Shown here in pieces: positions 1 through 5,669 of a stretch of DNA of 9,352 bases. Position 1 is the first letter of the stretch. Each line of letters opens with the position of its first letter. A model generated the notes under the pieces. The model was not told the origin of the DNA. It was given only the letters and a program-made list of their open reading frames with translations, and did no database searches. The position numbers and the translations under genes were made by a program. This DNA comes from JAOTYV01 sp041557595 (GTDB lineage Bacteria > Pseudomonadota > Alphaproteobacteria > UBA8366), in contig JBFFGE010000179.1 of NCBI GenBank assembly GCA_041557595.1, positions 1 through 9,352 on the forward strand, in the 5' to 3' direction.

Positions 1-1
1 C

Positions 2-205
2 GATCCGCGCGTCACCTATTGGGAGCCTGCGAAATGGGTCGCCCGGCTGCGCGCGTTGAAGACCGACAAAAATACGCTGCTGCTGCACACCAATATGGAC
101 GCGGGCCATGGCGGCGCCGCCGGCCGGTTCGACCGGCTGAAGGAAACCGCGATGGTCTACGCGTTCCTGCTGCTGGTGTTCGGCATGATGGGAGAAGACC
201 CCTAA
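2..205 (+). CDS. ptrB: Oligopeptidase B-like S9A serine peptidase, C-terminal fragment
   Basis: Only the last 67 residues are in the window; the gene begins upstream of the left edge. The frame opens at base 2 with DPRVTYWEPAKWVARLRA and ends at a TAA at 203-205. The segment HTNMDAGHGGAAGRFDRL (residues 29-46 of the fragment), followed by an AMVYAFLL helix, is the C-terminal signature of the prolyl oligopeptidase family. The His of AGHGG is the expected catalytic histidine of the Ser-Asp-His triad, and the MDAGHGG context is typical of oligopeptidase B (protease II), which cleaves short peptides after Arg or Lys. The catalytic Ser and Asp and the beta-propeller lie outside the window, so the subfamily rests on this tail alone. 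The gene is convergent with the dioxygenase gene on the other strand, and their stop codons overlap. Confidence 0.85.
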   Translation, partial: DPRVTYWEPAKWVARLRALKTDKNTLLLHTNMDAGHGGAAGRFDRLKETAMVYAFLLLVFGMMGEDP

Positions 206-1086
206 CCCGCGGGCCGCAGCGCCTGGACCGCATCGTCGCACACCAGCGCCCGCAGCATGACGCGGCGTTGCTCGGGCCGGTAGTCGCCCGCGCTTCGGTG
301 CATCGTGCCGTATTCGTCCCACATCACCAGGTCGCCGACCCGCCAATTGTGGCGGTACAGGTATTCCGGCCGGGTCGCATGGATCATGAGTTCCTCGACC
401 AACGCATATCCTTCCTCGTCCGACATGCCGTCGAAACCGCGCGTATGGATGCTGTTCACATAGAGAATTGGACGGCCGGTATGCGGATGGGGCAGGACCG
501 CCGGGTGGCGGCTGTCGACCTGATCTTCATCCTGATCCGCGTCAAGCACGTTCCGGTACATCGCGCCGCCCGGGCCCGCCGCATAGCGGTGCAGGCCGAT
601 CAGCCCGGAGAGCCGTTCCCGCTGACCGGCCGGCAGTGCGGCAAAGGCCGCTTCCATATCGGCGAACAACGTTGCGCCGCCGCTATTCGGCACCTCATAG
701 GCGTAGAGCATCGCCATCGCCGGCGGATTGGTCCGCGAGGTGGCGTCCGTATGCCACGTGGTCGCCCGTTGCACGCCGAAGGAATCCACCGAGCCATCCG
801 CCTTCACATTGGTCAGCCAGGACAAATCGGGAAATTCCGTATGACGATACTTCCGCAACGCATGCGGCTGCAGCATGCCGAAGCGCAATGCCAAAGATCG
901 AAACGCCGCCGGTTGCAGGCTTTGTTCGTGAAACACCAGGACATGGTGCTCGAACAAGGCGTCGGTCAAGGCCGCGAAAACCGCGTCATCGAGTGGCTCC
1001 GAAAGATCGATTCCCGAGACTTCCGCCACGAATGTCTCGCCCAATGCGTTCAACCGGAACCCGGTGCCGCCCGCTGCTTCAGACAT
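202..1086 (-). CDS. TauD/TfdA-family Fe(II)/2-oxoglutarate-dependent dioxygenase
   Basis: Encodes 294 aa from the ATG at 1086-1084, the usual TauD/TfdA length. This start is preferred over in-frame codons further upstream because a strong Shine-Dalgarno sequence (GGGAGGAGG) lies just before it and because family similarity begins shortly after, at FRLNALGETFVAEVSGIDLS. The iron-binding facial triad is visible: H112 and D114 in TTWHTDATSRTNPP, and H263 in VMWDEYGTMHRSAGDY. Arginines at 274, 275 and 279, in RRVMLRALV, include the likely 2-oxoglutarate carboxylate ligand. Members of this cytoplasmic family couple 2-oxoglutarate decarboxylation to hydroxylation of taurine, alkyl sulfonates or sulfates, phenoxyacetates and related acids. 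The substrate cannot be told from the sequence. The gene lies 90 bp downstream of folA on the same strand, so it may be read through from that operon or have its own promoter. Confidence 0.9.
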   Translation of the reverse strand: MSEAAGGTGFRLNALGETFVAEVSGIDLSEPLDDAVFAALTDALFEHHVLVFHEQSLQPAAFRSLALRFGMLQPHALRKYRHTEFPDLSWLTNVKADGSVDSFGVQRATTWHTDATSRTNPPAMAMLYAYEVPNSGGATLFADMEAAFAALPAGQRERLSGLIGLHRYAAGPGGAMYRNVLDADQDEDQVDSRHPAVLPHPHTGRPILYVNSIHTRGFDGMSDEEGYALVEELMIHATRPEYLYRHNWRVGDLVMWDEYGTMHRSAGDYRPEQRRVMLRALVCDDAVQALRPAG

Positions 1087-1176
1087 CGATGTGTCCTCCT
1101 CCCGAGAGAGCTTAGGATCCGGCCAGGGAACCGGCAAGCGGCGGCCTCTCGCGTCCCGCGACATCGCCGTTGCCGG
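1087..1176 (-). promoter_or_regulatory. folA-dioxygenase spacer with strong ribosome binding site
   Basis: This 90-bp spacer separates the folA stop from the dioxygenase start. Read on the minus strand it ends in GGGAGGAGGACACATCG followed by ATG, an unusually good Shine-Dalgarno that fixes the dioxygenase start. It also holds a short CCGG-N8-CCGG inverted repeat. I see no T-tract that would make this a convincing intrinsic terminator and no clear -35/-10 pair, so whether the dioxygenase belongs to the thyA-folA transcript remains open. Confidence 0.45.
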
Positions 1177-1689
1177 CTATCCGGCCACCCGATCCAGCAC
1201 GAAGAAGCTGAACGCCGGCGCCTCGCCCGAGGCCGGGTGATCGCTGCGCTCCATCTCCTGCCACGCATCGCGATCCAAGTCGGGAAAGTACGTGTCGCCC
1301 TCGAACTTCTCGTGAATTTCGGTAAGGTACAGACGCTCCGCATGCTCCAGCGTCGCCCCGTAAATGGCGGCGCCGCCGATGACCATGATCTCGTCCACGC
1401 CATCTTCCCGCGCAATCGACTCGGCGCGCTCCAGCGCCGCGTCAATGGAACCGACAGAGATTACGCCGTCGGCGGAATACGCGGAATTGCCGGACACCAC
1501 GATATTCGCGCGTCCGGGCAGGGGGTGGCCGATCGACTCATGGGTCTTGCGGCCCATGATGATCGGCTTGCCCATCGTCAGGGTCCGAAACCTCTTAAGA
1601 TCTTCCGGCAAGCGCCAGGGCATTCCCCCTGCCAGACCGATCACGCGATCCTCGGCCATCGCCACGATCAGGGCGCAGCGAATCGCCAT
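1177..1689 (-). CDS. folA: Dihydrofolate reductase
   Basis: Encodes 170 aa, a normal length for bacterial chromosomal DHFR. The enzyme reduces dihydrofolate to tetrahydrofolate with NADPH and so regenerates the cofactor oxidised by thymidylate synthase. Visible signatures are the N-terminal ALIVAMAEDRVIG strand and Met20-type loop, GGMPWRLPEDLKRFR (residues 21-35, with D30 in the position of the catalytic acid D27 of E. coli FolA), the NADPH-binding IIMGRKTHESIG (43-54) with PLPGR (56-60), and VIGGAAIYG (103-111). The C-terminal SFFVLDR strand is intact. The ATG starts only 6 nt after the thyA stop. No strong Shine-Dalgarno precedes it (GCGGCGG at best), so translational coupling to thyA is likely. 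Nothing suggests truncation or a resistance-type variant. Confidence 0.96.
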   Translation of the reverse strand: MAIRCALIVAMAEDRVIGLAGGMPWRLPEDLKRFRTLTMGKPIIMGRKTHESIGHPLPGRANIVVSGNSAYSADGVISVGSIDAALERAESIAREDGVDEIMVIGGAAIYGATLEHAERLYLTEIHEKFEGDTYFPDLDRDAWQEMERSDHPASGEAPAFSFFVLDRVAG

Positions 1690-1695
1690 CCGCCG

Positions 1696-2490
1696 CTACA
1701 CCGCGACCTTGGCCGGAATATGCGGATGAAACCGATAGTTCTCGAGCGTGAAATCCTCGTACCGGAAGGCGAAGATATCCTTTACGTCCGGGTTCAAAGT
1801 CATACACGGCAAGTCGTAAGGTTGCCGCTGCAACTGCAAATCCGCCTGCTCCAGGTGATTGGCGTAGAGATGCGCGTCTCCGAAGGTATGCACGAACTCG
1901 CCGGGCTGCAGCCCCGCCGCCTGCGCGATCATCATCGTCAGCAGCGCATAGGACGCGACATTGAACGGCACGCCGAGGAACACATCGGCGCTGCGCTGAT
2001 ACAGCTGACACGAAAGGCGACCCTCGGCGGCATAGAACTGGAACAGGCAGTGACAGGGCGGCAGCGCCATGCCGTCCACATCGGCCACGTTCCAGGCGCT
2101 GACGATCAGCCGGCGCGAGTCCGGATTCCGGCGGATTTGCTCGACCAGCCCGCCGATCTGATCGATCGACCGACCATCGGGCGCCGGCCAGGATCGCCAT
2201 TGCTTGCCGTACACCGGCCCCAGTTCGCCGTCCTCGTCGGCCCACTCGTTCCAGATCGACACGCCATTTTCCTGGAGGTAACGCACGTTCGTGTCGCCCT
2301 TCAGGAACCAGAGCAGCTCATAGACGATCGATTTGAGGTGCAGTTTCTTGGTTGTCACCATCGGAAACCCGTCGGCCAGATCGTACCGGTTCTGGTAGCC
2401 GAAGATGCTTTGCGTGCCGGTGCCCGTCCGGTCGCCCTTGAAGACGCCGTTTTCCCGGACATGACGCATCAGATCGAGGTATTGCTGCAT
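1696..2490 (-). CDS. thyA: Thymidylate synthase (ThyA type)
   Basis: Encodes 264 aa, the same length as E. coli ThyA. It methylates dUMP to dTMP with 5,10-methylene-tetrahydrofolate and releases dihydrofolate, which the product of the next gene (folA) recycles. Family landmarks are MQQYLDLMRHVRENG at the N-terminus, DRTGTGTQSIFG (20-31, phosphate-binding Arg at 21), ELLWFLKGDTNVRYL (58-72), the nucleophile C146 in ALPPCHCLFQFY, the dUMP-binding CQLYQRSADVFLGVPFN (161-177), and the terminal HPHIPAKVAV. All are intact, so the protein should be active. The start codon lies 4 nt beyond the rhombosortase stop, and the best upstream Shine-Dalgarno match (GGAAG, about 13 nt away) is weak, which suggests coupling to the preceding gene. 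The thyA-folA order is common in proteobacteria; the genes placed upstream of it here are not. Confidence 0.97.
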   Translation of the reverse strand: MQQYLDLMRHVRENGVFKGDRTGTGTQSIFGYQNRYDLADGFPMVTTKKLHLKSIVYELLWFLKGDTNVRYLQENGVSIWNEWADEDGELGPVYGKQWRSWPAPDGRSIDQIGGLVEQIRRNPDSRRLIVSAWNVADVDGMALPPCHCLFQFYAAEGRLSCQLYQRSADVFLGVPFNVASYALLTMMIAQAAGLQPGEFVHTFGDAHLYANHLEQADLQLQRQPYDLPCMTLNPDVKDIFAFRYEDFTLENYRFHPHIPAKVAV

Positions 2491-2494
2491 GATA

Positions 2495-3154
2495 CTAATC
2501 TAGCTTCCGTGCACGGCAGGTTGAAGGGAAGAATCGGACCGGCGACAAAGGACCACCCGTTGTCAAGAACGCCGCGACCAAACACAGAACCAAGCCGGCG
2601 GAAAAGCCAACAAAATGTGCCTCGGTTATCGATGGCAGGCTCGACGTCGGTAAAATCGCGCCAGCATTCCAGGTTTCTAGCGCAATTTTAGCCAACCCGC
2701 CCAAGGCAAGGAAACCAAAGACCGGATTCGCGGTCTTACGCCACTGCCCATAAACTGCGGCAACAAATAAGGCATTGAGGACACCGGAAAATCCGCAATA
2801 CCACGCGAGTTCGGGCACAATCCGCCAAAGGACAGCATTGATCGCAAACATCGCAAAAAGATTGAAAACCGCCAGCGTTCTAGCGCCGAGTCGCAAATCC
2901 GATTCCAGAACCGCCCCGATAATCATCAGCGCCAATACATTCGCACCGAGATGGCGACCGTCCGCATGCACCAGATGCCCTGTTGCGAGACGCCACCATT
3001 CCCCGGCGGCGATCGCCTGACGGTCAAAGATCAAGCCTTCGGGCATCGGTCCCGCTACCGCAAAGAGGCCCAGCAGGAGGACGCCGAGAGCGAGCGTGAG
3101 CCAGGGCGGTCGAACGCCGCCCTGGCTCCTGCGATCGCGGATGAATTCGCTCAC
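2495..3154 (-). CDS. rrtA: Rhombosortase (rhomboid-family intramembrane serine protease)
   Basis: Encodes 219 aa from a GTG start, a polytopic inner-membrane protein with about six hydrophobic segments. Rhombosortases cleave the C-terminal GlyGly-CTERM tail of exported proteins. Motifs in order are GEWWRLATGHLVHADGRHLGAN (51-72), which gives the rhomboid H-x3-N pair H68 and N72; AWYCGFSGVLNALF (117-130) with the predicted nucleophile S123; a KxxxE segment at 155-160; and TEAHFVGFSAGL (178-189) with the predicted general base H180. This spacing, the WRLxTGHxxH opening and the EAH closing motif fit rhombosortases better than generic GlpG/GluP rhomboids. One oddity is N127, where family members usually have His (SGxLHG). 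The start overlaps the stop of the VIT-VWA gene by GTGA, so the two are translationally coupled, and thyA follows after 4 nt. A plain rhomboid protease is the main alternative. Confidence 0.86.
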   Translation of the reverse strand: MSEFIRDRRSQGGVRPPWLTLALGVLLLGLFAVAGPMPEGLIFDRQAIAAGEWWRLATGHLVHADGRHLGANVLALMIIGAVLESDLRLGARTLAVFNLFAMFAINAVLWRIVPELAWYCGFSGVLNALFVAAVYGQWRKTANPVFGFLALGGLAKIALETWNAGAILPTSSLPSITEAHFVGFSAGLVLCLVAAFLTTGGPLSPVRFFPSTCRARKLD

Positions 3155-5337
3155 CGCAATAGATCCGTCCGTCGACGACTCCAGAACACCGCGCCGCCAA
3201 AGATCACGAGCAACACCAGGCCAACCAGTCCGGTCGACCCACCGCCGCCACGCGATCCGCCGCTGCTGTAACTCGGCCGGGGCGTCTTGAACATCGGTGT
3301 CGTGCGATCGACGCGATGGGTCCGGACGGGACCGCTTGCGCGTTTGGCGGCCGCCGCGGATTCCATCGCGCCGCGGACCTTGTTGCGCCGCTCGATGCCC
3401 TGCTTGACGAAGACATCATTCCGCACGACCAGCATCGAGGTATAGGGCGTAACCAAGCCATACTCGACACCCAGGTCGGTGACCACCTGCTTCCGATCGT
3501 CGCTTGCACCGAAATCGTCGATGTCGCGGAGCTGTGCGTCGATTGCGGAAAACGCCCACAGCCGCTCGATTTCCGGATTGAGCGTCGCCGTCGCCGGAAA
3601 ATCGAATCGAGTGGTGTAGGTCACCGGCTGTCCGGAAATGAGGCCTGACAACGTGACCTTGGCATCGCCCTTCCCCCGGTATTTTCCGAACACGACAAGC
3701 TGCTCGCCGCGGTAGAGACTCCCGAGCCGCTCCGGCGTCAGTTCCGCCGTCCGCACGCCATCGATCTTGATCGAGACCTTGTGCATTGCTTCGTGCGTCA
3801 CTTTCGACGTCGCCGCCATGACCGCCCCGACGATGTCGTCGCTGTTGGAAATACTGATCGAGGTGCCGCCCGACGCCCGTGTCATTCCCGTCAACAAGGG
3901 CCGATTTGCACCATTGCCCATCACGAAGGTGAACAAACGCACATCCGCCTTTTGCACGAGGGTCAGGAACGCTTTCTTGCGCGTCTCGCCCACATTGGCC
4001 ACACCGTCTGTGACCAAAAGGATGGCACTCGTCCGGTCCGCTTCGACGAAGCGCAGTCCAAGTTTCAATCCATCGAACAGGTTGGTCGAATCGCTGGGCT
4101 GTACTGCGCGAAGGGCGGCTACGGCCTGCTTGACATTTTCCGGCGTTGCCGAGCGAAAGCCTGACGTGACCTCGCTGGCCTGCTTGTCGAACAACACGAT
4201 GCGAAACCGGTCGGTCGGCCGCAGTCGCCCAATGCCCTGTTCCACCCCTTCGATCAAGGTGTGAAACTTTCGCTTCATGGAGCCCGATTTATCGAGCACG
4301 AAAATCCAGTCTCGACCTTCCGTGATCGGTTTCAGATCGTCTCCCGGCGTCAAGACCATCATAAACGTTCCGGGTTTATCGGCGTTCGGCCGATGCGCCA
4401 CGAGATCCACACTGCCCGGCAGGTTTTCGGCCAGTCGCCAGTAAACGACGATATCCGTATCCAGCCGGTGCGGAGACGATTGGGTCTGATTTGTCTGCGG
4501 GAGGCCCGGGGGATTCGAGTCCCGTTCGACGATGACATGGGTCTTTCGGGTCGGCACGGTCATGACCGCCGGACCTTCCGGTGCACTATCCGCATCGAGT
4601 TTTACCGGCTGCGGTGCAATCGTGCGGCCCCCGTCATTGTCCATATGAACCCGCCATTCGCGGTCGGACACTTTCGTTACGACCGCCTGCGGATGTTTCG
4701 GCAGCCGCAGCGCCGTTGCCGGATAGGATGAACGAAGATGCAGGTCGAAGCTGAAGCGGCCCGCTACTTCCTCATTCGCCGTCCAAAAGGCCAGCTTCGC
4801 ATCATCGACACCGCCTTCTTCGAGTGGGTACACATATCGACCGATACCGGTATCGACATGGGCAGGCTGAATGTAACTCAGGCGAATGCGCGCGTTGCCT
4901 CCGGCGCGAACCGGCGTCACCGAAATGTCGAATGTCTTGTGCGATTTCTGTTCCGTCAGACCGGCTTCGCGACCGGCTTTTTTTTCCGCGTCATAAAGAT
5001 TTCGAGCTTTTTCCTTCGGCAGGACCTCGCCCGTTACCGGTTTGCCGTCAATCCAGTAGGTAAAGCCGGATACCGCTGCCTTATTCGGTACCGGGAACGA
5101 GTAAATTGCCTCGAAATCCTTGGCGTGCGGGTTCCGGAAGACCTGATCGACGGTCGTGATGGCATAACCATCTTCAACCACGACACGGACGGATTGGTCC
5201 TGGAGTACCAGTGGCGGTGCGGATCCATCGGCCGGACTCAACAATCCCGCCGCGAAGACGTTTTGCGTGGCGACCAGCAATCCCACCAGTACGGACGCCG
5301 AGGCCGCGAAGCGTTTCGATAGTCGAGATATCAGCAT
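3151..5337 (-). CDS. Exported VIT-VWA protein with GlyGly-CTERM-like tail (marine sortase-target family)
   Basis: Encodes 728 aa from the ATG at 5337-5335, chosen over a GTG five codons upstream because AGGAG lies 7 nt before it. Residues 1-30 form a signal peptide (basic SRLSKR, hydrophobic ASVLVGLLVA, cleavage near VFAA). A vault/inter-alpha-trypsin inhibitor (VIT) domain spans about 35-160, including VDQVFRNP, EAIYSFPVP and GEVLPKEKAR. A von Willebrand A domain follows at about 343-510, with a complete metal-binding MIDAS: D349, S351 and S353 of DKSGS, T418 in DSTNLFDG and D444 in TDGVANVG. The C-terminus is SSGGSRGGGGS (691-701), a single hydrophobic segment (702-719) and RRR (721-723). 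The architecture matches the marine proteobacterial sortase target family, but no LPXTG-like signal is visible. The tail resembles the GlyGly-CTERM signal cut by rhombosortase, which is the next gene. The probable role is a surface or periplasmic adhesion or ligand-binding protein; the ligand is unknown. Confidence 0.9.
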   Translation of the reverse strand: MLISRLSKRFAASASVLVGLLVATQNVFAAGLLSPADGSAPPLVLQDQSVRVVVEDGYAITTVDQVFRNPHAKDFEAIYSFPVPNKAAVSGFTYWIDGKPVTGEVLPKEKARNLYDAEKKAGREAGLTEQKSHKTFDISVTPVRAGGNARIRLSYIQPAHVDTGIGRYVYPLEEGGVDDAKLAFWTANEEVAGRFSFDLHLRSSYPATALRLPKHPQAVVTKVSDREWRVHMDNDGGRTIAPQPVKLDADSAPEGPAVMTVPTRKTHVIVERDSNPPGLPQTNQTQSSPHRLDTDIVVYWRLAENLPGSVDLVAHRPNADKPGTFMMVLTPGDDLKPITEGRDWIFVLDKSGSMKRKFHTLIEGVEQGIGRLRPTDRFRIVLFDKQASEVTSGFRSATPENVKQAVAALRAVQPSDSTNLFDGLKLGLRFVEADRTSAILLVTDGVANVGETRKKAFLTLVQKADVRLFTFVMGNGANRPLLTGMTRASGGTSISISNSDDIVGAVMAATSKVTHEAMHKVSIKIDGVRTAELTPERLGSLYRGEQLVVFGKYRGKGDAKVTLSGLISGQPVTYTTRFDFPATATLNPEIERLWAFSAIDAQLRDIDDFGASDDRKQVVTDLGVEYGLVTPYTSMLVVRNDVFVKQGIERRNKVRGAMESAAAAKRASGPVRTHRVDRTTPMFKTPRPSYSSGGSRGGGGSTGLVGLVLLVIFGGAVFWSRRRTDLLR
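3184..3279 (-). other. GlyGly-CTERM-like sorting signal (coding segment)
   Basis: This marks the C-terminal part of the VIT-VWA gene that encodes the sorting signal. The Gly/Ser stretch SSGGSRGGGGS is followed by about 18 hydrophobic residues (TGLVGLVLLVIFGGAVFW) and then the basic cluster SRRR. A Gly-rich motif, one transmembrane helix and arginines close to the end is the three-part layout of GlyGly-CTERM signals. Cleavage is expected near the Gly/Ser-to-helix boundary; the exact bond is inferred. Confidence 0.72.
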
Positions 5338-5354
5338 TTGAGTGCTCCTCACAT

Positions 5355-5379
5355 ATTAATTGAACAATGTTCATTTAAT
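5355..5379. promoter_or_regulatory. Operator copy 1 (TGAAC-N3-GTTCA palindrome, VIT-VWA side)
   Basis: The core TGAACAATGTTCA lies at 5361-5373. The symmetry extends outward through ATTAA on the left and TTAAT on the right, giving a 25-bp near-perfect palindrome. It sits 17 bp upstream of the VIT-VWA start codon, directly beside the ribosome binding site, so a bound protein would block transcription of that operon. The size and symmetry are typical of dimeric TetR-type repressor sites; the regulator is inferred and not encoded here. Confidence 0.7.
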
Positions 5380-5426
5380 GGCTGCAGTCTTTGCATCCGA
5401 CCGAATTGAGCGGTCTTCGATCAGCC

Positions 5427-5459
5427 CGAGGTCGCGCTATTTTGAGACAGCCGACCTCG
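5427..5459. repeat. 8-bp perfect inverted repeat in the divergent region
   Basis: CGAGGTCG at 5427-5434 and CGACCTCG at 5452-5459 are exact reverse complements separated by 17 bp. In a minus-strand transcript they would form a stem in the VIT-VWA leader. They could also be a second protein-binding site. There is no T-tract, so an intrinsic terminator is unlikely. Confidence 0.5.
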
Positions 5460-5464
5460 AATAA

Positions 5465-5481
5465 AATGAACGACGTTCAAT
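5465..5481. promoter_or_regulatory. Operator copy 2 (TGAAC-N3-GTTCA palindrome)
   Basis: The 17-bp site AATGAACGACGTTCAAT has its core at 5467-5479. Its centre lies 106 bp from copy 1 and 51 bp from copy 3, close to whole numbers of helical turns. It sits in the middle of the divergent region, where it could control both directions. It overlaps the expected transcription start of the candidate minus-strand promoter at 5483-5511. Confidence 0.65.
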
Positions 5482-5482
5482 T

Positions 5483-5511
5483 ATGAAAGCCGAATCAACC
5501 CACCGAGTCAA
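5483..5511 (-). promoter_or_regulatory. Candidate promoter for the VIT-VWA operon
   Basis: Read on the minus strand, TTGACT (5511-5506) is followed after exactly 17 bp by TTTCAT (5488-5483), a good -35 with a moderate -10 (4 of 6 consensus bases). The predicted transcription start falls at about 5476, inside operator copy 2, and copy 3 flanks the -35 side. This would leave a leader of about 140 nt containing the 8-bp inverted repeat. The call is tentative. Confidence 0.3.
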
Positions 5512-5515
5512 GAAA

Positions 5516-5532
5516 AATGAACAACGTTCATT
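5516..5532. promoter_or_regulatory. Operator copy 3 (TGAAC-N3-GTTCA palindrome)
   Basis: The site AATGAACAACGTTCATT is a 17-bp palindrome with perfect arms around a 3-bp centre, core at 5518-5530. It shares the consensus AWTGAAC-RAY-GTTCAWT with copies 1 and 2. It is the copy nearest the acyl-CoA dehydrogenase, about 140 bp upstream of its start, and lies just upstream of the candidate minus-strand promoter. Confidence 0.68.
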
Positions 5533-5546
5533 CGTCCGATTTATGT

Positions 5547-5624
5547 CGGGCGGGCCATCCATTTCGCAAGGCGGCCAATCGACCACATCGGCGGTTACGA
5601 AACAACGATCCGCTTGCCCGCCCG
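5547..5624. repeat. 9-bp perfect inverted repeat upstream of the dehydrogenase
   Basis: CGGGCGGGC at 5547-5555 is complementary to GCCCGCCCG at 5616-5624, with 60 bp between. In a plus-strand transcript it could form a long-range GC stem in the dehydrogenase leader. In GC-rich DNA such a match can arise by chance, so a function is uncertain. Confidence 0.35.
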
Positions 5625-5669
5625 CCCGGGGCAGTGCGACAGTATTTCGATGCCAACGGATGAAAATCG

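Larger units (their letters stand above)
5338..5669. promoter_or_regulatory. Divergent intergenic control region
   Basis: These 332 bp separate the minus-strand VIT-VWA operon from the plus-strand acyl-CoA dehydrogenase gene, and I see no credible gene in them. They hold the VIT-VWA ribosome binding site (AGGAG on the minus strand, 5345-5349), three copies of a TGAAC-N3-GTTCA palindrome, an 8-bp inverted repeat (5427-5434/5452-5459) and a 9-bp inverted repeat (5547-5555/5616-5624). The stretches around the palindromes are clearly more AT-rich than the flanking genes, as expected for promoters. The dehydrogenase start has only a weak Shine-Dalgarno (GGATGA), and I found no convincing plus-strand -35/-10 pair. 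Confidence 0.7.

Noticed and set aside
19..2691. A very long plus-strand open frame (890 codons) across the first 2.7 kb
   Set aside because: It lies antisense to three well-supported genes (dioxygenase, folA, thyA) and part of the rhombosortase gene. Its product is rich in Arg, His and Pro without family motifs. It is a by-product of GC-rich codon use on the opposite strand.
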